Source: Zasmidium citrigriseum
Lineage: Eukaryota > Ascomycota > Dothideomycetes > Mycosphaerellales > Mycosphaerellaceae
Direction of reading: 5' to 3'
Length of the DNA stretch: 64,000 bases
Assembly (NCBI GenBank): GCA_002786025.1
Contig: NHNW01000001.1
Coordinates: 1,054,001 to 1,118,000 of the forward strand
This document shows, piece by piece, positions 24,290 through 32,111 of this stretch. The translations under genes were made by a program, and so were the position numbers. Every line of letters begins with the position of its first letter. Within the stretch, counting starts at the first letter, position 1. The notes under the pieces were generated by a model. The model saw nothing but the letters and a program-made list of their open reading frames with translations, did not search any database and was not told where the DNA came from.

Positions 24290-24860
24290 GGTAGAACGTA
24301 AGGGTAAAGTAACTATCTACTCTTCGCCTATAGCCTTATTAATAGCCTCGACGGCCTCCTCTCCTACTATCTAGCTAGTAAGCTATAAATAAATTAGTAT
24401 AAGTCTTAACTACGAAGCGACAAAGGAAGACCTACTTAACGAATACTAGTAGTAATACCTTAAAAGGACTAAGTAATAGACTTAATAGCCTCGCTATCGA
24501 TAGTAGTAGAGGTAGTAGTAGTAGTAGGCTTACGCTTCGCCTACGACTATAATAGAGTCTTCTTAAAGGCCTAAATAGCCTTACCTATAGTAGTACGAGT
24601 ACTATCGACTATTACCCTATTAGTATACGAAACGATAGATTAACGAAGTTAAAAGAAAATATACTAACTTTATTAGAGTAAGCTACCTCCTAACTACTAT
24701 CCTCTAATATACGATTCTCCTCTACTAAGGTATTACGAGTAGTACGAGCGCTCTCTACTATAGTAAAGGCCTTACGTACTAGTAGCGAAACGACCTCGAC
24801 GTACTTATACTTAACGCCCTTATAGCGCTAATACTTAGTAGGAGCGCCGCTAAAGACGGC
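24290..24860 (-). pseudogene. Antisense ORF remnant between pol and 3' LTR
   Basis: On the minus strand a lysine/glutamate-rich frame reads KGVKYKYVEVVSLLVRKAFT, then IVESARTTRNTLVEENRILE, with few stops, and looks coiled-coil-like. It lies in the 1.4 kb between the chromodomain and the 3' LTR, a space larger than needed for a simple gypsy element. Function unknown; it could be an extra gene carried by this element family or chance openness. Confidence 0.4.
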
Positions 24861-25599
24861 GTCGTATAGGTAGCCTATAGGCGCGCTATCTACGAAGGTA
24901 TTAGTAAAAAATTAACTTTAAGAATAGTAAAGAAAAATTACTAGCTTAAAGGTAACTTAAATACTAAGCGTAGAAGGTAATAGCGGGTATATAAGCGCGA
25001 GTAGGAACGCTAGAAGATATAGAGGTACTATAGGCTTAACGAGTACGCGCTATAATAGTATATTTAAAGTTTTTAAAGTTCTTATATATATAAAGTATAT
25101 AGTGTCGAGTATAAAGAGTACTCGATATACTAGCTAGTTATACCTAGAGTTTTATACGACTAGTTACTATACGGTAAGCTATATAGTAACGCTAGTCTTT
25201 AACTAAGAAACGAATTAGGAAGGTATGCTTTTTATATACGATTCTTAGAGAACTTACTACTAGGCTATTAATCTAGTACTAGTAATTAGACGGCCGGTTC
25301 TTTTTATTAATATACCTTTAGTCGTATAACCTACGTAGGCGTAACGATATCGATTTAATCGATTAGGTTTAATTCCCTATAAATTTAGTAGTATTTTATA
25401 CTAAAAGGAGCGTTACTATACTTCGCTCCTTTAATAGACCCTCGTTTAGGGTATAATACTTACCTAGATACCCCTCCCTAGTAACTATATCGAATCTTCT
25501 AGAACCTAGATAGTAATAGCGGTTTCAAGCTATAATTCGACGACTTCTCGTATAGTTTTCGAATAAGCTAAGGATAGCTTATATTAAGGGGGAGGTAAT

Positions 25600-25987
25600 T
25601 ATAAAGGTAGGATTAGGAGGTAAGGTTAGAAGCCTAGTCTTAGTAGCTAGGTTAGCGGATCTAACTAGCTAGGGAAAAGAGGTTAGGCGTAATACCTATA
25701 TTTTATAGGGGTTACGTACCTTAGAATAGGGAATAGAAATAGAGAGCCGTAGATCCTAGTATATTAGATCCCTATAGGTCTAGTACGATAGAGATTTAAA
25801 TAAGAGACGTATACGTCTTAAGTAAAAGGTAGAAATTAGTTTATCTTCTAACCCTTAGTTTAGTTAAGGGCGTTCTATATACTACGATATACCCTTTAAG
25901 TAGATAGCTACTCGATTGCGTTACGATAGCGTTATAGCCTTTTCGTACTAGCTTCCTCTATACGTAGAGTACTAGCTCGTTTTTATA
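25600..25987 (+). repeat. 3' LTR
   Basis: 388 bp, same ends and length as the 5' LTR, about 97% identical. It retains one TpG (25917) where the 5' copy has TA, and more CpG than the 5' copy. Confidence 0.9.
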
Positions 25988-25992
25988 CTACG

Positions 25993-26540
25993 CTATTAGA
26001 TTATAGTCTTCTTACTATAATATAACTCGTCTATATATATTAACTACTCGCCTTATTAACGGGCTATATAGATAACGTACGAAGTAATCGCAATTTCGTC
26101 TCGCTAGCTAGCTCGATATTAAGTAATCTTCTTAGTATACTCTATAGTCTTCCTTACTCTATCGATTATTATAATATATACCTATATTAAGAACTCTATT
26201 ACTATTAAGTCTTATAACTCTTCTACCTATAAGGTAGCGTCCTTATACTACTCTTTAATTATAAAGTCTCTAATAGCTAGTATAATCTTCTTTAGCTAGC
26301 TAGGCTCTCCTTTTAGGCTATATATAGTACTATATTCCCTAAAGGTTATTATAAGACGCTTAACGGATCGTTTACTACTAGAAGGATATATCTATACCTA
26401 TATATCGCCTCTAGAGAGTCCTTATTATAGTAGGAGTTTAATAAAGGCCTTATTAGTATTATCGAAGAGCGCTATAGATAGGGTTTAGTCGTAGAAGATA
26501 GTAGTAGACTAGTAGAAGACGTACTATTAATATAGTAATC
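25993..26540 (-). pseudogene. Tc1/mariner transposase remnant, N-terminal part
   Basis: Minus-strand reading is a helix-turn-helix-like N-terminal region (GLSRGDI, then YPSSSKRSVKRLI, KGEPS, LKKIILAIRDFIIKE). It is followed by the first catalytic block context IYIDELYYSKKTII. It ends at the 3' LTR. Omitting the LTR element and one 5-bp duplicate puts it in the same frame as the C-terminal part at 18,712. It is interrupted by RIP stops and is not functional. Confidence 0.65.
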
Positions 26541-26612
26541 AATTAAGTAAATATTCGAGCGATATAGTAGTAGGGCGGGGATTAAGAGAGATTGAAGATA
26601 CAGCTGTAGTAC

Positions 26613-26678
26613 AAATTAAGGTGGCGGGTGTAGTCTTGGCGCTCCTTCAAGCTCCGCCAGGGTTTTTGCGAATAAGAA
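26613..26678 (-). repeat. Right terminal inverted repeat
   Basis: Inverse copy of the left repeat (29 terminal bases perfect, then imperfect), followed directly by the TA target duplication. CpA/TpG are present, unlike the sequence just inside. Confidence 0.9.
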
Positions 26679-26680
26679 TA

Positions 26681-27138
26681 CTCACCCCTTCCCATGTTTC
26701 CTCTTGTCGGTTCGAAAACTCACTTGACGCTCTTTGCTTTTTCTTCGCTTCTTCGCGATGCAGTGTGATCGCGATGCGAAACGAGCGCATACGAGGTTAG
26801 GCGTCATGCCTCTGACGAAGGTGGAAGTCGCAAGAAGAGGAGACGTTCGGAGCGTTGGTGAGCCGCATCTTCAAGCGTGAACTCAACCGGCGTCTAAACG
26901 ATTCGAAGTTAGCTTCCAGGTACAAAGTCCAATCAAATTGGATGCGGTTTGCAGATCGCCTCGGTGATCCTTCTGGCCTCGGACGCGAAAACGTGGTAGC
27001 TAAAGTACTGCCGGTGTATAAAGAAGTCGAAATTTGGTTACGAGACGGAGGAAGCATTCGTACTTGAAGAACCATCGCCGCCGAGTTAGACGTCCAAACA
27101 ACAAGACCCAAGCTCTTACGGGAACAACGAACATCAAA
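26681..27138. promoter_or_regulatory. Upstream region of the HsbA gene, directly after the transposon
   Basis: About 460 bp of normal (not RIP-mutated) sequence between the right TA duplication and the HsbA start. A TATAAAG at about 27,016 is a candidate TATA box 120 bp before the ATG. The transposon end may have replaced more distal promoter sequence. Confidence 0.4.
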
Positions 27139-27666
27139 ATGCGTGGCCTCTCACTCCTAATCCTGGCCCCTCTGGCTCTTGCCGGCACAATCGTAAAGCG
27201 AGACGCACAGGCAGTCTACGACGACATCACCGGCATCGACGTTGCTGTACGGCGTCTCACCGATGTCGTGAGCGCATACAACGGCGGAATCCAAGAAGCA
27301 GCCCCCGTTTTCAATGCCTCCCTCGCCGTCCATGCCATCAACCGCAAAGGTTTCGCGGATGCCAATGCCTCTCCTGGCCCATTCTCCTCCGCCGACTCGA
27401 AACGCATTGTCGATCATGTGAACGACTCCGTTGGAATCTCGATCCCAGCTGGCGTTAAGGTCATCGAGGCGAAGAAGCCGCTATTCGATGATGCGCAGCT
27501 TACGAGCTTGGTCAAGGCCACGATTGATCTGTTGAAGAGCGATCATGAGACGTTTTCGTTGGCGACGGGGGCGAAGTTGAGTTTGGATCAGGTTCTTCCG
27601 GGTGCGGTGGCGGCTGGGAAGATTGATGCTGTGTTGCAAGGAGCCAGTTTGTATTATGCTCTGTAA
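27139..27666 (+). CDS. Secreted hydrophobic-surface-binding protein A (HsbA) family
   Basis: A 175-aa intronless protein starting MRGLSLLILAPLALAG, a clear signal peptide, followed by VKR (possible Kex2 site) at about residue 20. The rest matches the HsbA/cell-wall galactomannoprotein domain in size and pattern. It has a predicted all-helical stretch from DITGIDVAVRRLTDVV to LDQVLPGAVAAGKIDAVLQG, with the typical AINRKG and FSSADSKRIVDHV segments. Family members are secreted, bind hydrophobic surfaces or sit in the cell wall, and in Aspergillus HsbA helps recruit a cutinase-type esterase. An in-frame upstream Met at 27,034 exists, but it would bury the signal peptide. It is next to the amidase 2 gene, whose 3' end converges 77 bp away. 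Confidence 0.82.
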   Translation: MRGLSLLILAPLALAGTIVKRDAQAVYDDITGIDVAVRRLTDVVSAYNGGIQEAAPVFNASLAVHAINRKGFADANASPGPFSSADSKRIVDHVNDSVGISIPAGVKVIEAKKPLFDDAQLTSLVKATIDLLKSDHETFSLATGAKLSLDQVLPGAVAAGKIDAVLQGASLYYAL

Positions 27667-27743
27667 GGATGATATAAAGTTCGTCTCTGAGGCCGGGCTT
27701 TGGACACGGATAGTCTCAAAATGTATGGATTGTCATAAGCTTC

Positions 27744-29727
27744 TCAGGGGCTGCGCTTGCCGGTCTGCAGCATGTCCTCTATCACCTTTGCAGCCGCTAG
27801 CACCTTCTCCTCTTCCAGCCGCCTTCCGATGATCTGGAGACCCACTGGCAGCCCATGCATACTTTCTGGATCGTACAGGCGATGATTCCAGTCATCTAGC
27901 GCATTTCGTGGCTCGTACGTTTCGTCGCAGGTATCCTGATCTCGAGATACGGTCGATACGGGGAAGGCAAGAGCGCTGTAATCAAGGAAGTTCCAGACTT
28001 TGGTATATCCGACCCAACTGGATTTTATCTCTCAGCTAGTTTCTCTGGGAACTCGGAACGGACCTCGATATGACGGACACCTCTGGGGTATGGCACTCAC
28101 CGACACTTTCCATGCGGCACTGCTGCGTGCGGCATTACTGGACCAAGCAGGACGTCCACGAGTCGACCTGTCGTGGAGCTCCGTGCTGCATTCCATTGCT
28201 CAAGATATTGTTTTCGAAGTCTCCACTTCTCGCGGTTAAGCTGCCAGTAATCGTATACAGAGATTGGGGCGCCGCGATCGACCAAGGCTTGAATATGAGG
28301 CAAGAAAGGTTCGTTGTATTTGCCCACATCTCGTCGAATATCTTCACCTCCATCCACAGTGTAGTACTGGTCCTGGTGCGAGTCAATCAATCTTCCGAAT
28401 CTTGCGGGGGAGATCAGGATTTACCTGCACATGGATTATGGCCTCGTGGCTGCTAGTATCCCAGGGAACAATGTCATGGCCTGCTTGCTGCAATTTCAAG
28501 ACGGTGTTTTGTAACGCCCGGCGGATAGGGGGGTGGACTGCTACCACCCCGTCGTCCTTGATGACTCCGATCGTGAGGGGGCGAGACAACATGTCTTGAT
28601 ACATGTTGTCTCTCCACGGGAGAGCCACACATCGAGGGTCCACCTCCCAAGGCTTTGAGTCGATCACAGCCGTCGTCACTTCTGTTAGTGACTTCAAGGA
28701 TCGTGCCATTGGACCAGCGACCGAAGGCACATGTTCCTGGCCATCGATCGAGCCGGAGACTCCGATATATGGGAATCGACCGTGCTGTGAGCCCAACAGT
28801 CAGCCATACGATTCGGGTTGACTAACAGTAGATCCCGCATGTGTGACTAACACTCGGCTTCAATCCGTATAGACCCGTGAGACTGGATGGCGACCGGATA
28901 GATCCTCCAATGTCGGTTCCCCAGCCTACCAAAGAACCATGACTCGAAAGCAAAGCCGCTTCGCCACCGGAGGAGCCGCCAGGCGTGAAAGAGGGATTTT
29001 GAGGATGTGTGGTGCGACCCCACAGAGGGTTCTCGGTTTCGGCCATCTGCAAAGAAAGAGTCAGTCGCTGTGAGAAGTTGCCATGGCAATGCCTTCCCGA
29101 CCAGAAGGCTTTGAGGCACATTGGTCTTTGCAATGACAATTGCCCCTAAGCTATGGAGAATGTTCACAAGACCAGCGTTCTCAACACGATGTTGATATGC
29201 CCGGCCAACGTAACCGATACTAGAGTCAAAGCCCTCGATGTCGAATTGGTCTTTCAAGGACATTGGCAGCCCATGCAAAGGACCAACAGGCTTGCCATGT
29301 GTTCGGAAATAAGCGTCCAATTCATCGGCACGGCGCAATGCTGATTCAAACAGGACTTCGGTCAGACAATTCGTCTGAAGGCAAAGTCAGGCGGGAAGAC
29401 CATTTGGTGATGGTACAAGGGGGGTTGACCTTCTGGTGTGCCTCGATAGCCCTGCGCATCTTGAATCAGTGAATCAACTCGGAAGACTGCCCTGGTACCA
29501 TACTTGCGAATATAAGACAGTGTGACTGATCTGGCCGTGACCTTTCCACTGCACAGCAGTTCAGAGAGCTCGGCATGTTCAAGCTTGGTTCGATCCTCCA
29601 CGCTTGCCTGCAGCTGCTTTGTTGAGAAAGCCTCAATCTCTCTCGCTTGATCTGCGCGTTTTCGGGCTACAATTCGTTTCCACGTCTGAGCAGCCTGTAA
29701 GTTTGGCTTTTCGTGCAGCATTGTCAT
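27744..29727 (-). CDS. Amidase (amidase-signature family), second copy in the window
   Basis: A 539-aa amidase assembled from seven exons: 29727-29504, 29451-29430, 29374-29102, 29046-28852, 28784-28425, 28372-28101 and 28017-27744. All six introns (52-83 bp) close in phase; exon 2 is only 22 nt. Splicing restores SYIRKAIEAHQKTNCLTEVLFESALRRADELD. Catalytic parts are the Lys in LHGLPMSLKDQFD, the cis-Ser in PGGSSGGEAALL and the nucleophile in GTDIGGSIRSP. The C-terminus reads VGYTKVWNFLDY then SMHGLPVGLQIIG, as in fungal general or acetamidase-like enzymes. It probably releases ammonia from an amide in the cytosol; substrate unknown. It is divergent from the aminotransferase, with a Zn-cluster regulator two genes away. 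Confidence 0.9.
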
Positions 29728-30419
29728 GTTCGTTTTGCGTGTGCGTTGGATCAAGTAGCATATGCTGGCTACCTTCGCGGGACACGAAACAAAGGACGAA
29801 AAGCCTGTGGGGGCCTTCGGCGTTTCTGCCGCCGAGATTTTCTTATCAATGCTCATTCGGTTCTGCTCATCATCACAGATAGGCAATACCGGTCGTGAAG
29901 CACTCTCGTGACATATATTCATGATCAGTTCAACCAGATCCGCTCTCCGATGGAGAATGAGCGGCCGTCTTCTCGTTGAACGATGGCGACTTGCGCTTCC
30001 AATTCGCGGAAGTGGCAATGACTCTTATGATTACCACATCCCTCGGATGTACTGCTGTGGTTGGCCAATCTCACGGCCTGTTTGCATGTCGTTGCGAATG
30101 ACAACTCCCGCAGGGCGTTGTTTGGGCCTCCCCGGACTGAAATCGCCAAGTACTGCTCGCCCGCCCAGCGGCGAAGGACCCACCCGGCGATATATCGCCG
30201 TTGACTCTTGTACTCAGCTCATCATGTCGAGGTCAACGTACAGCCAGGTGTCACGCTGCGGCGAGTATAGGTCCGAGTCGACAATGGCCGGAAATTCCCT
30301 CAACATCCATATTCCCATATATAGGGCAGACGGGCCTCGCAAAAACAGTCCCCTTTCCAAGTGTCTGCCTCGACTTCAATCGTATTGTGACTTCCAGCGA
30401 CGACGGTAATACTCTGAAG
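29728..30419. promoter_or_regulatory. Divergent promoter, amidase / aminotransferase
   Basis: A 692-bp shared upstream region. Its main feature is the perfect palindrome at 30185-30200, listed next. Small ORFs on both strands here extend the real genes upstream but lack family resemblance. Confidence 0.5.
30185..30200. promoter_or_regulatory. 16-bp perfect palindrome, CGG-N10-CCG
   Basis: CGGCGATATATCGCCG is fully self-complementary and contains inverted CGG half-sites ten bases apart, the geometry bound by Put3-type Zn(II)2Cys6 dimers. It lies about 220 bp before the aminotransferase ATG and 460 bp before the amidase ATG. It is a natural candidate operator for the Zn-cluster gene at 32,112-34,426 (inference). 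Confidence 0.5.
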
Positions 30420-31947
30420 ATGGAGACAATCAGAGAGCCAGTCGACTACCTCGTCGACTCCGTGCAGAAATTGCATCTGTCGCCCACTTTGAAAATCAAT
30501 GAGCTGGTTCAGGAGAGGCGTGCAAAAGGGCACCGCATCGTACACCTGGGCTTCGGCGAAGCAACCTTTCCAATCCAGCGGAATGTGTTGCAAGCACACA
30601 GGACCGCAAGCGTGCAAACGAGCTATTTGCCCGTTTCGGGACTCGACAAGCTGCGGAAGGTGTGTTGCGTTCAGCCCGCCAGGGGGTTTTTAATGGCGAC
30701 TTGATGCTGACACGAAGTACACGCAGTCCATCGCCGCATTCCAGACTCGTCGACTCGGCTGCCCGGTTGATCCAGAGCAGGTCGTTATAGCTCCAGGTTC
30801 CAAGCCACTTCTTTTTGCGCTGTTCGATATTCTCGACGGCGACGTGCTTTTGCCACGACCTTCCTGGGTCAGCTACGAGCCTCAGGTTCTGCACGCCAAT
30901 AAGTCGCTGTTTTGGATCGAGACAGGCGAACAGGATCGCCATGGTATAAGCGGTAGGAATGAATGATCGAGGCAGTCATGCTTCGAAAATCGTGACTGAC
31001 TTGGCTCACTTGTAGAGCAATCCCTGCAGAAGACATACGACGAAGCACGGTCAAAAGGGGCCTTTCCACGTATCTTGCTCATCAACAGCCCTTCGAACCC
31101 GAGTGGAAGAGTGTTCAGTGAGGCTGATTTTGCCATGATAGAGGGATTCTGCCGCGAAAGAGACATCGTGCTCATTAGCGACGAGATATACTCTGACATT
31201 GTATATGACAGAACGACGACTTCGGCTTGCGCAAGCGGGAGAATGAATAAGGGCAATATCATCATGACTGGTGGACTATCAAAAGTTAGCTGGAGCCTGA
31301 CATGCTTTCGCTGCATCTGCTAATACATCTCACAGACATACTCAGCTGGTGGTTGGAGAGTGGGATACGCCATCTTCCCAAAGAACGACTTTGGTAGCAC
31401 AGTGCAGCGTGCAATACTTGCATACGCTTCCGAGTGCTGGTCGTCCGCGTCGGCACCAGCCCAAGAGGCCGCAGCAGTGGCGTTTGCTCCCTCTCCGCAG
31501 ATGGACGTTTACCGCGAGGCAGTGACCAAAATGCATGCTCAATGCACATTAAGACTCTATGAAGCCCTGGTGGATTGCGGTCTTGCAGTCGCCGAGCCCA
31601 AAGGAGGCTTCTACGTCTATCCATCCTTTTACCCATATGAGGAGTCGTTGCAGAAGCTAGGAATACACACAAGCCTGCAGTTGTCTCAATGGCTCATCAA
31701 ACAATGGGGATTGGCAGCTTTGCCCGGGTCTGCCTTTGGGGAGGATGACTGCGGTCCGCAATTTGGAAGGTACCGCTTGCGCATGGCGACAAGCTATCTT
31801 TACTTCCAAGACGAGGACGAGAAATATTCGAGAGGATATGATATGCTGGTCGGAGCTGGTGAGGGACAGGGCCCAGTCGATCTGCCGCTCCTGGATGCGG
31901 CAATTGAAGCGATTCGGAGAGCCGTAGGGATATTGAAGTCAACATAG
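30420..31947 (+). CDS. PLP-dependent aminotransferase, class I/II
   Basis: A 448-aa fold-type I aminotransferase. Exons: 30420-30659, 30727-30952, 31016-31284 and 31336-31947 (introns 67, 63 and 51 bp, phases close). Motifs: LGFGEATFPIQ at the N-terminus, APGSKPLLFALFDIL, INSPSNPSGRVFS (substrate/PLP loop), SDEIYSDIVYD (Asp and Tyr of the PLP pocket). The Schiff-base lysine is in GGLSK|TYSAGGWRVGY, exactly at the exon 3/4 junction. The C-terminal RYRLRMATSY supplies the carboxylate-binding Arg. It transfers an amino group between an amino acid and a 2-oxo acid; the donor is unknown. Starting at MIN-terminal METIREPVDYL fits family length. It pairs with the divergent amidase, suggesting an amide or amino-acid degradation unit (inference). 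Confidence 0.9.
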
Positions 31948-32005
31948 CCGATAGACTGAACAGCACACATGTTGTATCGAGAGAACGTCCTTGATGGTGG
32001 AGTCG

Positions 32006-32025
32006 CATTCGGTTCAAACCGAATG
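32006..32025. promoter_or_regulatory. 20-bp inverted repeat with TCGG-N6-CCGA
   Basis: CATTCGGTTCAAACCGAATG: two 9-bp arms around a 2-bp centre. It contains TCGG-N6-CCGA, the consensus recognised by the Zn-cluster factors Ppr1 and UaY. Unusually, it sits between two converging genes, 59 bp after the aminotransferase stop and 87 bp from the regulator stop. As RNA it could instead form a hairpin near the transcript ends. Confidence 0.35.
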
Positions 32026-32111
32026 TCGCTGCCAATTTCGTAAAGGGCTTGATTGCCAAAGATCGGTGTAAGATGCCCGTTCTCGCATGACCTCGGGTGC
32101 GAGTGAAATCA

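Larger units (their letters stand above)
18718..25987 (+). mobile_element. Ty3/gypsy chromovirus LTR retrotransposon, RIP-inactivated
   Basis: A 7,270-bp element with two 388-bp LTRs (18718-19105 and 25600-25987), a purine tract AAGGGGGAGG just before the 3' LTR, and internal order gag-protease-RT-RNase H-integrase-chromodomain on the plus strand. It lies inside the transposase of the outer element. Candidate target duplications are ctata (18713-18717) and ctacg (25988-25992); they differ, but a 5-bp duplication keeps the transposase in frame. All coding parts contain RIP stops. LTR ends read TA...TA where TG...CA would be usual, as RIP predicts. Confidence 0.9.
15271..26592. other. RIP-saturated tract: CpA and TpG almost eliminated
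   Basis: Reading every line, only about 15 CpA/TpG remain in 11.3 kb (for example 17383, 20016, 21303, 22087, 23178, 23238, 23702, 24421, 25103, 25226, 25526, 25917, 26091, 26540). CpG, CpC and CpT are common. This is the expected product of repeat-induced point mutation acting on CpA of both strands until exhausted. Consequences visible in the sequence: virtually no ATG or TGA, no CAN codons, and UAA/UAG in place of CAA/CAG/TGG. Base composition stays moderate because CpG is spared. The edges are abrupt. Confidence 0.95.
15154..26680. mobile_element. Composite Tc1/mariner-type transposon with nested insertions, RIP-mutated
   Basis: The island is bounded by about 66-bp terminal inverted repeats at 15156-15221 and 26613-26678. 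Each is flanked by TA (15154-15155 and 26679-26680), the target duplication of Tc1/mariner elements. Inside, on the minus strand, is a DDE_3-type transposase broken in two by a Ty3/gypsy element at 18718-25987. Removing that element and a 5-bp duplication would leave about 4.25 kb. That is long for Tc1/mariner, because a further 2.7 kb of unidentified sequence sits on the left. The internal sequence is stripped of CpA/TpG by RIP. The insertion lies 88 bp beyond the phosphate permease stop and about 460 bp before the HsbA gene; neither neighbour is visibly damaged. Confidence 0.85.

Noticed and set aside
15154..26680. A Starship-type giant element
   Set aside because: No tyrosine-recombinase (DUF3435) captain-like gene was seen, the size is small, and TA duplications with long inverted repeats and a DDE_3 transposase fit Tc1/mariner.
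15226..26796. Block could be AT-rich centromeric, mitochondrial or telomeric DNA
   Set aside because: It contains ordered transposon genes, LTRs, inverted repeats with TA duplications and a strict CpA/TpG deficit, so RIP-mutated transposons explain it. The three TTAACCCCC units near 17,035-17,060 resemble telomeric repeats but fall in a proline-rich reading frame and occur only three times.
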